NCBI GenBank assembly: GCA_024103275.1
Contig: JAGFIV010000041.1
Span: 62,001-126,000, forward strand
Reading direction: 5' to 3'
Source: Flavobacteriales bacterium
GTDB taxonomy: Bacteria > Bacteroidota > Bacteroidia > Flavobacteriales_F > PHOS-HE28
DNA: 64,000 bases
The notes under the pieces were generated by a model, which was not told the origin of the DNA, made no database searches, and was given only the letters and a program-made list of their open reading frames with translations. This document shows positions 1-7,893 of the stretch, piece by piece (the first letter of the stretch is position 1; every line of letters begins with the position of its first letter). The translations under genes were made by a program, and so were the position numbers.

Positions 1-1
1 G

Positions 2-193
2 CTGAATACCTGGGCCCTGCGCGCCGTGCAGCCCAGCGTGGCCGGTTCGTTCATCTACCTGCAGCCGGTGCTGGCGCTGGTGGTCACCTGGCTGTGGCTG
101 CCGGACGAACTGGGCCTTGGCTGGCCGCAAGCGCTGGGTGCCGCCTGCATCTTTCTGGGTGTTTGGCTGGTGGGCAAACGGGAGCGGGGGTGA
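2..193 (+). CDS. EamA/DMT-family permease, C-terminal fragment
   Basis: The reading frame is open from base 2 to a TGA at 191-193 and encodes the last 63 residues of an inner-membrane drug/metabolite transporter. Visible are a NTWALR motif, the FIYLQPVLALVV transmembrane segment, an acidic turn (LPDEL) and a final hydrophobic helix (GAACIFLGVWLVG) ending in a basic KRERG tail. This order is typical of the last two helices of EamA domains. The start lies left of the window, so substrate and full length cannot be judged. A second EamA permease lies at 26065-27015. Confidence 0.85.
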   Translation: MNTWALRAVQPSVAGSFIYLQPVLALVVTWLWLPDELGLGWPQALGAACIFLGVWLVGKRERG

Positions 194-200
194 GGAAGTT

Positions 201-227
201 GCCAATTCGCCAATTCGCCAATTCGCC
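201..227. repeat. three tandem copies of an 8-bp unit (GCCAATTC)
   Basis: Three head-to-tail copies of GCCAATTC run from 201 to 224, followed by a partial GCC. They sit 8 bases after the permease stop and about 130 bases before yicC. The unit is AT-richer than its surroundings. No function can be assigned; it may be a slipped-strand microsatellite. Confidence 0.8.
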
Positions 228-329
228 GGTCCGGCAATGTGACGAAGGCCATCGCTACCTGATCCATCGGGGCACCGGCCTTACCTCCTTACCACCCCCA
301 CCCCATCACGCCATCACCCGCAGCGCGGC

Positions 330-337
330 TACATTTG
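330..337 (+). promoter_or_regulatory. TAcaTTTG -7 promoter box for the yicC-gmk-nadD operon
   Basis: Exact match to the Bacteroidota -7 consensus TAnnTTTG. Only 6 bases separate it from the ATG at 344, so the transcript should be leaderless or nearly so. No clear TTG is seen at -33. Confidence 0.6.
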
Positions 338-343
338 TGGCCC

Positions 344-1213
344 ATGCTACGCTCCATGACCGGCTTTGGCCGGGCCGAAGGCCTTGTTGGTGGGAAAAAG
401 GTCACCGTGGAACTGCGTTCCCTGAACAGCAAGCAGCTGGACCTGCAGGTGAAGCTGCCTGCCCTGTGGCGCGAGAAGGAGATCACCCTGCGCCAGTGGG
501 CCGGGGAGCGCGTGCTGCGCGGCAAGGCCGACCTGTACATCGGCATGGAGAATGCCCAGGAGGCCAAGCGCACGGCCTTCAACGCCGACCTGATCCGCGC
601 CTACTACGCGGAGCTATCCGACGTGGCGCGCACGGTGGCACCCGGCCAGGAAACCGACCTGCTGGCCCAGGTGCTGCGCCTGCCTGACGTTGCCGCGCCG
701 GTGAAGGAGGAGTTCGACCCCGCCGAATGGGAAGCCGTGACCGCCTTGGCTGAACAGGCCTGGAAGGCCTTCGAGGGGTTCCGCGTGGCGGAGGGCACCA
801 AGCTGCACGCCGAGCTGAAACAGCGCACGGCCAATATCACCGCGCTGCTCGAGGAGGTGGCAGCCATGGACGGCGGCCGCATCCGCCGCACGCGCGAACG
901 CCTGCACGCCCGCCTGGAGGAGCTGCAGGCCACGGTGGACCAGGAGCGCTTTGAGCAGGAACTGGTGTACTACCTGGAGAAATTGGACGTCACTGAGGAG
1001 AAGCTGCGCCTTTCCACCCATTGCACCTATTTCCTCTCCACCATGGCGGAAGAGGAGGGGCAGGGCCGCAAGCTCGGCTTCATTGCCCAGGAGATGGGGC
1101 GCGAGATCAACACGCTCGGCTCCAAGGCCAACGATGCGGCCATGCAGCAGCGGGTGGTGCTGATGAAGGACGAGTTGGAGAAGATCAAGGAGCAGGTGCT
1201 GAACGTGCTGTAG
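344..1213 (+). CDS. yicC: YicC/YloC-family endoribonuclease
   Basis: This 289-residue protein begins MLRSMTGFGRAEG, the family signature. It ends with the conserved DUF1732 helices, including LGFIAQEMGREINTLGSKAND and a terminal EKIKEQVLNVL. YicC proteins are oligomeric stress-linked endoribonucleases; the exact substrate here is inferred only from the family. The ATG at 344 is chosen over the in-frame TTG at 335 because the TTG lies inside the TAcaTTTG promoter box and the family starts at M-x-R-SMTGFG. It is the first gene of an operon: gmk follows after 6 bases, and nadD overlaps gmk. The yicC-gmk pairing is common in bacteria. Confidence 0.95.
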   Translation: MLRSMTGFGRAEGLVGGKKVTVELRSLNSKQLDLQVKLPALWREKEITLRQWAGERVLRGKADLYIGMENAQEAKRTAFNADLIRAYYAELSDVARTVAPGQETDLLAQVLRLPDVAAPVKEEFDPAEWEAVTALAEQAWKAFEGFRVAEGTKLHAELKQRTANITALLEEVAAMDGGRIRRTRERLHARLEELQATVDQERFEQELVYYLEKLDVTEEKLRLSTHCTYFLSTMAEEEGQGRKLGFIAQEMGREINTLGSKANDAAMQQRVVLMKDELEKIKEQVLNVL

Positions 1214-1219
1214 GCAAGG

Positions 1220-1792
1220 ATGGAGCAGGGCAAGTGCATCATCGTTTCGGCCCCGTCCGGCGCGGGAAAGACCACCATCGTACACCACTTGCTGGGGTGC
1301 GGCCTCGGGCTGGACTTCTCCGTCAGCGCCACCAGCAGGCCCCGGCGCGGCCAGGAGGAGGACGGCAAGGACTACTTCTTCATCACGGCCGGGGAATTCC
1401 GCCGCCGCATCGCGGCCGGTGCCTTCGTGGAATGGGAGGAGGTGTACCCGGGCCGCTTCTATGGCACGCTGCGCAGCGAGGTGGAGCGCATCTGGGCCGC
1501 CGGGCAGCATCCCATCTTCGACGTGGACGTGGTGGGCGGGCTGCGCCTGAAGGACATCTTCGGGGCGCGTGCCTTCTCCATCTTCGTGTCGCCGCCCACC
1601 ATCGAGGCCCTGGAACAGCGGTTGCAGCTGCGCGGCACCGAGACGCCGGAATCGCTGCGCACCCGGATGGGCAAGGCGGCCGAGGAGCTGGCCTACAGCG
1701 TGAAATACGATCACGTATTGATCAACGACGACATGGGCCAGGCATGCCGGGAGGCGTACGAGGCCGTGCGCGGTTTCCTGCAAGCACCATGA
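1220..1792 (+). CDS. gmk: guanylate kinase
   Basis: Guanylate kinase phosphorylates GMP to GDP with ATP in the cytoplasm. The 190-residue protein has a Walker A loop at residues 11-19 (APSGAGKTT). The GMP-binding segment SATSRPRRGQEEDGKDYFF follows near residues 36-54, then EWEEVYPGRFYGT near 75 and a DVDVVGG strand near 100. Length and motif order are standard for bacterial Gmk. The gene starts 6 bases after yicC and its TGA overlaps the nadD ATG (ATGA at 1789-1792), so the two are probably translationally coupled. Confidence 0.96.
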   Translation: MEQGKCIIVSAPSGAGKTTIVHHLLGCGLGLDFSVSATSRPRRGQEEDGKDYFFITAGEFRRRIAAGAFVEWEEVYPGRFYGTLRSEVERIWAAGQHPIFDVDVVGGLRLKDIFGARAFSIFVSPPTIEALEQRLQLRGTETPESLRTRMGKAAEELAYSVKYDHVLINDDMGQACREAYEAVRGFLQAP

Positions 1793-2379
1793 AGATCGGC
1801 TGCCTCTTCGGAAGCTTTGACCCCCCGCATGCGGGCCATGTGGCCCTTGCGCGCCACGTCAGGCAACGTCAGGGCCTGGACGAGGTGTGGCTGGTGGTCA
1901 CCCCGCAGAACCCCTTCAAGAAGGACCGGCGGCTCAGCCCCGAAAAGCACCGCTTGGCCATGGTGCGCCTGGCGGTCCAGGGCATCGAGGGCCTCGGCGC
2001 CAGCGGCGTGGAGCTGGACCTGCCCCAGCCCAACTACACCGTGGATACCTTGGATTTCATGCGCGAACGGTGGCCGCAGAACGAATACGCCCTGATCATC
2101 GGCAGCGACAACCTGGCCGGCCTGCACCGATGGAAGGATGCCTCGCGCCTGCTGGAGAAGACCAAGGTGCTCGTCTATCCCCGGCCGGGGCTGGAGGAGC
2201 ACCTGGCGCAGGCCGACCTGCTCTACCACCCCTCGGTGACCTTGCTGCCCGATGCCCCGCAAATGGCCATTTCCTCCACGGGAATCCGCGTCCGGCTGCG
2301 CAACTGGAAGCCGGTGGACGGCCTGCTGGACCCCAAGGTGCTGGCCTACATCCGGCAGAACGGGCTCTACGCCGAGTAG
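1789..2379 (+). CDS. nadD: nicotinate-nucleotide adenylyltransferase
   Basis: NadD transfers AMP from ATP to nicotinate mononucleotide, the penultimate step of NAD synthesis. The 196-residue protein shows the nucleotidyltransferase motif GSFDPPHAGH at residues 8-17. It has the family PQNPFK segment, IIGSDNLAGLHRW in the middle, and ISSTGIR near the C-terminus, which contacts nucleotide in this family. The start ATG overlaps the gmk stop codon. It closes the yicC-gmk-nadD operon; the next gene (udk) converges from the other strand 13 bases downstream. Confidence 0.95.
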   Translation: MKIGCLFGSFDPPHAGHVALARHVRQRQGLDEVWLVVTPQNPFKKDRRLSPEKHRLAMVRLAVQGIEGLGASGVELDLPQPNYTVDTLDFMRERWPQNEYALIIGSDNLAGLHRWKDASRLLEKTKVLVYPRPGLEEHLAQADLLYHPSVTLLPDAPQMAISSTGIRVRLRNWKPVDGLLDPKVLAYIRQNGLYAE

Positions 2380-2392
2380 GCGCGGCCGCGCA

Positions 2393-3040
2393 TCAGGCAG
2401 TCTCCTCCACCAGGCTGCGGATGCCGGCATGGCGGAGCAGATGGTCGCGCAGCACGGCCAGGCCGCGCTGGTATTGTGTCTCGTTCACGATCTGCAGGTC
2501 GCACAGGTGGCGGTAGGGCAGCAGGTGCTCCCGGTAGGCGGGCATCACATGGTGTTCCCACTGGTACAGGACGTGCTGGCGGTCGTAGCCCCGTTCGCGC
2601 CGGTCGCGCTGGATGCGGCGTTCCAGCTGCACCTCCTCGCTGGCCTCCATGTACACCTTCAGGTCGAACAGCTCGCGCAGGCCCGGGTGCTGGAGCAGGA
2701 ACAGGCCCTCCACCAGGACCACGCGGGCCGGGCGGATCTCCATCCATTTGCCGGCCATGCCGGGCTGCTCGTAGGTATATTCCTGCCGGTACACCGCCTC
2801 GCCCCGTGCCAGGCTGCGCAGGTCGTCCGCCAACAGGTCCAGGTCCAGCGCCGTGGGAAGGTCCCAGTTGATGCGCCCGTTGGGGTCCGTGCGCTGCCTG
2901 TCCAAAGGCAGGTAGTAATCGTCCTGCGATACGATGCAGGCTGTCCCCGGGGGCAGCCCGTCACGGAGTGCACGCACCAGGGTGGTCTTCCCCGAGCCGC
3001 TGCCCCCGGCCACGCCAACCAAGTAGGGCCTGCCGTGCAT
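2393..3040 (-). CDS. udk: uridine kinase
   Basis: Uridine kinase phosphorylates uridine and cytidine in pyrimidine salvage. The 215-residue protein has a P-loop GGSGSGKT at residues 12-19 and the substrate-side DDYYLP near residue 43. It also has NWDLPTALD, a VVLVEGLFLL strand, and RRIQRDRRERGYD, all characteristic of the Udk family. The start MHGRPYLVGVAGG at 3040 is preferred because the 17 upstream in-frame residues are Pro/His-rich and have no counterpart in the family. A near-consensus -7 box (TATTTTCG, minus strand, 3047-3054) lies 6 bases before that ATG. Confidence 0.94.
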   Translation of the reverse strand: MHGRPYLVGVAGGSGSGKTTLVRALRDGLPPGTACIVSQDDYYLPLDRQRTDPNGRINWDLPTALDLDLLADDLRSLARGEAVYRQEYTYEQPGMAGKWMEIRPARVVLVEGLFLLQHPGLRELFDLKVYMEASEEVQLERRIQRDRRERGYDRQHVLYQWEHHVMPAYREHLLPYRHLCDLQIVNETQYQRGLAVLRDHLLRHAGIRSLVEETA

Positions 3041-3179
3041 CAGGGGCGAAAATAGGGCAGGGGGCGCGGGGTGGTGAAGCCGGGGGGGCAAGAATGCGCG
3101 AAAGCCTCGCCAAGCGGGGGATGTGGCAGTTTGGCACGCCGTTGGAAAGGGAGGTGCAACCTTTCAAGACCCACCAGCG

Positions 3180-3317
3180 ATGAAACCAGACAAGGGACGT
3201 GCGGCGAGGTTGAACGCCATCGCCACCCGGATGATGATCGAGGGCAATGTGGAGCGCTACCTGCATGCGCTGCGGCTGATCTTCATGCTGCGCCACCGCC
3301 ATGCCGCCCTGGCCTGA
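3180..3317 (+). CDS. possible 45-residue basic small protein
   Basis: The ORF begins MKPDKGRAARLNAIATRM and continues MIEGNVERYLHALRLIFMLRHRHAALA before a TGA. The second half could form one amphipathic helix. Composition is normal for a protein rather than for an antisense shadow, and no competing gene overlaps it. A purine-rich GGGAGG lies about 25 bases upstream, too far for a standard ribosome site. I do not recognise the family; whether it is translated is uncertain. Confidence 0.35.
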   Translation: MKPDKGRAARLNAIATRMMIEGNVERYLHALRLIFMLRHRHAALA

Positions 3318-3426
3318 CGCCGGCGGGCCGTGCGGGCGGAAGGGCGTTCCACGGCCTTCCAGCGGGCTTTCGGCGAAAATTTCAGGGCGGGTGGATCCTT
3401 TTTCACCCGGCGCCGTTGAAAGCCTT

Positions 3427-3603
3427 ATGACGAAGAAGGACAAGATAGCCTTCATCAAGAGCAGCAAGCGCAAGTCGCATGTATACAACGACCTGCAGCG
3501 GTACTCGGACCAGCAGCTCGATGAGCTGATCCGGGAGATCGTACAGGGGCTGGTCAGGGAAAGCGAGCTCATCGCCAACGCCTACATGAACGGCTACCGT
3601 TGA
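3427..3603 (+). CDS. small hypothetical protein (58 residues)
   Basis: The ORF encodes a lysine-rich N-terminus (MTKKDKIAFIKSSKRKSH) followed by VYNDLQRYSDQQLDELIREIVQGLVRESELIANAYMNGYR. The second part reads as two short amphipathic helices. The earlier in-frame start at 3301 gives an implausible Pro/Gly-rich leader, so the ATG at 3427 is used. A strong intrinsic terminator follows 53 bases after its stop, which supports it as a transcribed gene. I do not recognise a family and assign no function. Confidence 0.55.
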   Translation: MTKKDKIAFIKSSKRKSHVYNDLQRYSDQQLDELIREIVQGLVRESELIANAYMNGYR

Positions 3604-3656
3604 ACAAAGCGCACGCGCTTCCCTCTTGAGGGGGCTCTAAACGGACAGGTGGCAAG

Positions 3657-3682
3657 GCCCCGGCAGCAGCGCCGGGGCTTTT
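3657..3682 (+). terminator. intrinsic terminator after the small ORF
   Basis: A perfect 7-bp stem GCCCCGG (3657-3663) pairs with CCGGGGC (3672-3678) across an 8-base loop and is followed at once by TTTT (3679-3682). It lies between the + strand small gene and the convergent MORN-repeat gene. Confidence 0.8.
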
Positions 3683-3735
3683 CCACGCCCGGAAGTGGCC
3701 GCCCACGATCCCCCCACCAGGCTTATGGTGCTCTT

Positions 3736-5370
3736 TTACCGCCTCCCCTTCGGCATGGCCGGCGGCGGTGCCTTCTTCAGCTGTCCGTTCTCGTACTCGA
3801 TGCGGGAAACCTCTTGCCCGCGGCTGTTGTACCGCACCAGGGGCCCGTGGAGGCGGCCTTCGCGGTAGTTCATTTCCTGCGCCACCCGGCCCCGCTGGTC
3901 GTACACGGTGCACTTGCCGTGGGGCGTGCCATTGAGGAACATTTGCTCGCGCACCTTCACGCCCTTCTCGTAGTAGGTCCATTGCCCGGTGGGCGCTCCT
4001 TTGGCGTACATGCCCTCGCTCAACAGCACGCCCTTGTCGTTGTATTCCTGCCAGCGCCCGCTGCGCAGCCCGTCGGTGAAGGCGCCCACCTCCTGCAGGT
4101 GGCCGTTCTCGTACCAGCTTTTCCACGGGCCGTTCTTCATGTTGTCTTTCCACGTGGCCAGGTAGCGCTCGTTGCCGTTGGGCAGCCAGCCTTGCCAAAT
4201 GCCGTCCATCTGGCCCCCCTTGTAGGCTCCCTTGTCCTTTTGCCGCCCGTTTTCGTACCAGCTTTCCCACATGCCCTCCTCCTTGCCGCCCGCATAGTTG
4301 CCTTCCTGCAACTTCTGCCCGCCCTCGAACCAGGTGGTCCACAGGCCGTCCTTCGCGCCCTCCTTCCATTGGCCCCGCTTCCAGTTCTGCCCGCCGTCGT
4401 AGTAGTACACCCACTCACCCTCCTGCTTGCCGCCGCGGTACAGGCCGGTGGCGCTCAGCTGGCCATTGGGGTACCAGAATTTCCACAGGCCGTCCTGCTG
4501 GCCCGCCTTGAAGTTGCCCAGCATGTCCCGCGCGCCGCTGGCGGTGTACCACGTCCAGGTGCTGTCCTTCGCGCCGTGGGCGAAGAAGCCGGAAACCTTC
4601 ACCTGGCCCGAGGGGAAATAGCTCGTGAAGGACCCGTGCAGCTTGCCCTTGTCCCAGGTTTCCATGGTCTCCGGGGCATTCGCGGAGGTCCAGTAGGCCC
4701 AGGGCCCGTCCTTCACGCCCCCGACCCAGTTGCCTTTTGCCTTCAGGTTGCCGGCGGGCCAGTATTCGCGTTGCTCGCCGCTCAGCACCCCCAGGTGGTA
4801 GCGGCTTGTAGTGGCGGTATCGCCGGAAGGGTAGTAGGTGCGGATGAAGCCCTCCCCCTTCACCAAGGTGCGGGTGCTGTCGCGGTCCCAGGCATCCAGG
4901 CTCAAGCAATCGCCCTTGTCGCAGAGCTCGGCGAGCATCTTCCTGCCGTCGGCATAGAAGTAGTTCCACGGCCCTTGCTTGGCACCCTTGGCGTAGCTGC
5001 CTTCCTCCATCAGCTGGCCGTTGCGGTAGTAGCTGCGCATCAGGCTGTCCTGTTTGCCCTTGCGGATCCAGCCGTCGTGCTGCACCTGCCCGTTGTCGTA
5101 GAAGATCACCACGTGGCCGTCGCGTTCGCCGCTCTTGAAATCGGCCACCTCGGTGGGCCGCCCTTGCCGATCCCAGAATTTCCATTCGCCCCACTCGCGG
5201 CCGTTCACCATCAGCCCCTCGCTTTTCTTCACCGTCTTCAGGCTGTCCCAGTGGTCCACGTAGGGAAGCACGGTTTGGGCCATGGCGGCGTGTGCCAGCA
5301 ACAGGAAGGCGGCTGCCGGAAGGGCGTTGCGGAGGTGGCTGCAGTGGCTGCGGAAAGGCGTTGGGGGCAT
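3736..5370 (-). CDS. exported MORN/YwqK-repeat protein
   Basis: The 544-residue protein has a signal peptide (ALPAAAFLLLAHAAMA followed by Q). It then consists almost entirely of degenerate repeats of about 22 residues with the pattern G-x-W-x-Y/F-W-x-x-G-x-x...EG-x-Y, roughly twenty copies to the C-terminus. Such MORN/YwqK modules form long beta-hairpin solenoids; YwqK is named as an antitoxin in Bacillus, but in Bacteroidota these proteins are mostly exported and of unknown role. No toxin partner is visible beside it. The start at 5370 gives the signal peptide directly and follows an exact TActTTTG box by 5 bases. No C-terminal T9SS domain is seen. Confidence 0.85.
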   Translation of the reverse strand: MPPTPFRSHCSHLRNALPAAAFLLLAHAAMAQTVLPYVDHWDSLKTVKKSEGLMVNGREWGEWKFWDRQGRPTEVADFKSGERDGHVVIFYDNGQVQHDGWIRKGKQDSLMRSYYRNGQLMEEGSYAKGAKQGPWNYFYADGRKMLAELCDKGDCLSLDAWDRDSTRTLVKGEGFIRTYYPSGDTATTSRYHLGVLSGEQREYWPAGNLKAKGNWVGGVKDGPWAYWTSANAPETMETWDKGKLHGSFTSYFPSGQVKVSGFFAHGAKDSTWTWYTASGARDMLGNFKAGQQDGLWKFWYPNGQLSATGLYRGGKQEGEWVYYYDGGQNWKRGQWKEGAKDGLWTTWFEGGQKLQEGNYAGGKEEGMWESWYENGRQKDKGAYKGGQMDGIWQGWLPNGNERYLATWKDNMKNGPWKSWYENGHLQEVGAFTDGLRSGRWQEYNDKGVLLSEGMYAKGAPTGQWTYYEKGVKVREQMFLNGTPHGKCTVYDQRGRVAQEMNYREGRLHGPLVRYNSRGQEVSRIEYENGQLKKAPPPAMPKGRR

Positions 5371-5375
5371 GTGGC

Positions 5376-5383
5376 CAAAAGTA
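5376..5383 (-). promoter_or_regulatory. TActTTTG -7 box for the MORN-repeat gene
   Basis: Exact TAnnTTTG on the minus strand, ending 5 bases before the ATG at 5370. This implies a leaderless or nearly leaderless transcript. Confidence 0.6.
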
Positions 5384-5540
5384 GGGATGCCTGGTGCACC
5401 CATGCGGTTGTGGAACGCAGGACGGCGCCGCTTGGTACGGCCCGGTCCCCGATTGCCGCCCGTTGGGCCATGATGCCCAGGGTGTCCGCCATTCCATGAT
5501 TTACCGCACATTTTTCCCGGGGTTGCGTATACCTTGCGGC

Positions 5541-7496
5541 ATGGTGCGCATGAAGTTGGGGATGCCGCGGAAGCTGCGCGTGTTCGCCGGGCTTGTGGCC
5601 CTGGTGTTGCTGCTGGCCGGGTGGACGGCGGCCACCACGCCGGTAAAAGGCCCGCACAGCCCGCTGGAGCTGGCCTTCATGCGCGAGCAGATCTCGGGCC
5701 TGGAGGTGCAGTTCGGCACCTATTTCGTCACTGCGGGCCGCTGCGCGGGCTGCCATGGGCACGACCCCAACGGGGTGACGATGATCGCCGGCGACGGGGA
5801 GGATGTGAACGTGGTGGACGACTGGCGGAGCACCATGATGGCCAATGCGGCCAACGACCCCTTCTTCCTGTCCAAGATGCAGCATGAGGGCCTGGTGAAC
5901 CCGCAGATCAAGGAGCAGATCGAGCATGGCTGCCTGAAGTGCCATGCCCCGCTGGCCGTGTTCGAGCAGCAGATGCTGGGCAACCCGCCGTTCACCGCGG
6001 CCAGCCTGGACACCAGCGTGTTCGCCCGCGACGGCGTTTCCTGCCTGGCCTGCCACATGCAGAACCCGGCCTCGGGCGGCCATGTGTTCTCCGGCAACCT
6101 GGTGTTCGACAGTGCGCGCGTGTGGGGCCCTTACACCGACGAGCAGATCAACCCGGCGATCATGCAGTACTTCGTAAACTACACGCCGGACCAGGGCTCG
6201 AACATCCTGGACGGCAGCGTGTGCGCCGGATGCCACACGGCCATCAATCACCCAGTGGACCTGGAGGGCAACCCCACGGGCACGTCGTTCTATGAGCAGA
6301 CGCTGTGGCAGGAGTACAAGAACTCGGTGTACTACGGCACGGAGCAGAACTGCCGCAGCTGCCACATGCCGCGCATCCAGGACTCGGTGAAGCTGGCCTC
6401 GGAGTACATCTACCTGCCGGGGCAGTCGCCCTTTGGCAAGCACCACCTCACCGGCGGCGGGGTGTTCATGCTGAAGATGATGAAGGACCACATCGGCGGG
6501 TTCGGCCTGCCCGCCACCCCGGCCCAGTTCGACAGCACCATAGCGCGCAGCCTCGCCCTGCGGAAGACCTCCATGACCATGGCGTTGCAGACCGTGGACC
6601 GCACGGACGACACTTTGTTCGTGGACGTGGCCCTCACCAACCTTACAGGCCACAAGTTCCCCGGCGGATTCCCCAACCGGAGGGCCTTTGTGCAGGTGCT
6701 GGCCATCGGCGCCATGGGCGATACGCTCTTCAACAGCGGCAGCTGGGACGGCACCTATGAGGTGGTGGGCAACGACCTGCCCTATGAACCGCACCACGAC
6801 GTGATCACACAGGAGGGCCAGGCACAGATCTATGAATTCGTGATGGGCGACGTGAACCATGATGTCACCACCACGCTGCTGCGCGCCGTACACCGCCTGA
6901 AGGACAACCGCTTGGTGCCCGTGGGCTACAGCCTTTCGCACCCCAGCCAGGACACCACGGCCGTGGCGGGACTGGCCCTCACGGATCCCGATTTCAACCG
7001 CGATGCCGACGGGGTGGAGGGCACGGGCGGCGATATCGTGCACTACCACATCCCGCTGGGCGGGCATGGCGGCGCGGTGGAGGTGAAGGCCCGCGTGTGG
7101 TTCCAGCAGGTGCCGCCGCGCTGGAACGATGAGATGTTCGGCTTCCACGGCGCGCGCATCGACAGCTTCCGCACCATGTATTTCAATGCGGACAACACGC
7201 CGGAGCTGGTGATGGCGGACTCCACCGTCGTGCTGGGCACCGGCGTGGGCGTGGCCGGCGGCGGCGTGGTGCGCATCTTCCCCAACCCCACACGGGACGG
7301 CGTGGTGCATGTGCCATCGCCGGATGCAAGGTGGATCAAGGCCTACGATGCGGCGGGTAAGCAGGTGCCTTTGGTGACGCAGCGGAATGCCGCGGGCTGG
7401 CGCTGCATCCTGCCGATGACGCCGGGCGTGTACCACTTGGTGGTGGGCACCTCGCACGGGGAGCAGTTGGTGCGTGTGGTGCGGACCGGGGAATGA
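5541..7496 (+). CDS. pentaheme c-type cytochrome with T9SS C-terminal sorting domain
   Basis: The 651-residue protein starts with a basic stretch and a hydrophobic signal helix (VFAGLVALVLLLAGWTAATT). Five CxxCH heme sites begin at C68, C131, C168, C228 and C271, the layout of cytochrome c554-like multiheme proteins. A beta-rich region follows (about 340-570). The last 75 residues, starting VVRIFPNPTRDGVV, fit a T9SS type A sorting domain. It would therefore cross the inner membrane by Sec, acquire hemes in the periplasm and be moved to the cell surface by SprA-dependent secretion. The electron donor and acceptor are unknown. The start could also be the ATG at 5550; upstream in-frame starts give no better signal peptide. 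Confidence 0.88.
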   Translation: MVRMKLGMPRKLRVFAGLVALVLLLAGWTAATTPVKGPHSPLELAFMREQISGLEVQFGTYFVTAGRCAGCHGHDPNGVTMIAGDGEDVNVVDDWRSTMMANAANDPFFLSKMQHEGLVNPQIKEQIEHGCLKCHAPLAVFEQQMLGNPPFTAASLDTSVFARDGVSCLACHMQNPASGGHVFSGNLVFDSARVWGPYTDEQINPAIMQYFVNYTPDQGSNILDGSVCAGCHTAINHPVDLEGNPTGTSFYEQTLWQEYKNSVYYGTEQNCRSCHMPRIQDSVKLASEYIYLPGQSPFGKHHLTGGGVFMLKMMKDHIGGFGLPATPAQFDSTIARSLALRKTSMTMALQTVDRTDDTLFVDVALTNLTGHKFPGGFPNRRAFVQVLAIGAMGDTLFNSGSWDGTYEVVGNDLPYEPHHDVITQEGQAQIYEFVMGDVNHDVTTTLLRAVHRLKDNRLVPVGYSLSHPSQDTTAVAGLALTDPDFNRDADGVEGTGGDIVHYHIPLGGHGGAVEVKARVWFQQVPPRWNDEMFGFHGARIDSFRTMYFNADNTPELVMADSTVVLGTGVGVAGGGVVRIFPNPTRDGVVHVPSPDARWIKAYDAAGKQVPLVTQRNAAGWRCILPMTPGVYHLVVGTSHGEQLVRVVRTGE

Positions 7497-7605
7497 AAGG
7501 CCTTTTAGTGCCGGGTTATTGGCACGGCACCTGGTACATCCATCAGTGCGAAGTTGTCAACCAGGGTTTTCCCACTGGTGGTGGGTGTTCCAGCCGTGTT
7601 CTCCG

Positions 7606-7613
7606 TAACTTTC
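7606..7613 (+). promoter_or_regulatory. near-consensus -7 box (TAacTTTC) for the DUF6922 gene
   Basis: One mismatch to TAnnTTTG, ending 7 bases before the ATG at 7621. Confidence 0.35.
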
Positions 7614-7620
7614 GGGACGG

Positions 7621-7893
7621 ATGAACGAAAGATTCCCGGCATCGGTGAAGGCGGTCCTGTGGTCGTATGATGTGGACAAGCTCGATCTGCAGGCCCATAA
7701 GTCGCACATCATCACAAACGTGCTGAACCTCGGCACCCATGATGCGGTGTCTTGGCTGTTCGCGACCTATTCCCGGGATGAGATCGCTGCCCAGGTGGAG
7801 CATCCAAGACCGGGTGAATGGAACCGGAAGTCATTGAACTATTGGGCACTGGTGTTCGGGCTGGAACCCAAGGTCACAGCGCGGTTCGCATGA
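7621..7893 (+). CDS. DUF6922-type protein, putative antitoxin of an AbiEii-like pair
   Basis: The 90-residue protein contains the DUF6922-like pattern: SYDVDKLDLQAHKSHIITNVLNLG, then a W-LFATYSRDEI segment and SLNYWALVFGLEP. In Bacteroidota, small proteins of this type commonly sit directly upstream of AbiEii/AbiGii nucleotidyltransferase toxins. Here the stop codon overlaps the start of such a gene (ATGA at 7890-7893), as expected for a translationally coupled antitoxin-toxin pair. This ORF is intact although the toxin gene is destroyed. The antitoxin role is inferred from context, not from a known motif. Confidence 0.7.
   Translation: MNERFPASVKAVLWSYDVDKLDLQAHKSHIITNVLNLGTHDAVSWLFATYSRDEIAAQVEHPRPGEWNRKSLNYWALVFGLEPKVTARFA

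Noticed and set aside
5238-7457. Antisense open frame over the pentaheme cytochrome and part of the MORN gene
   Set aside because: It crosses from one real gene into another and its product is His/Ala-rich without domain features.
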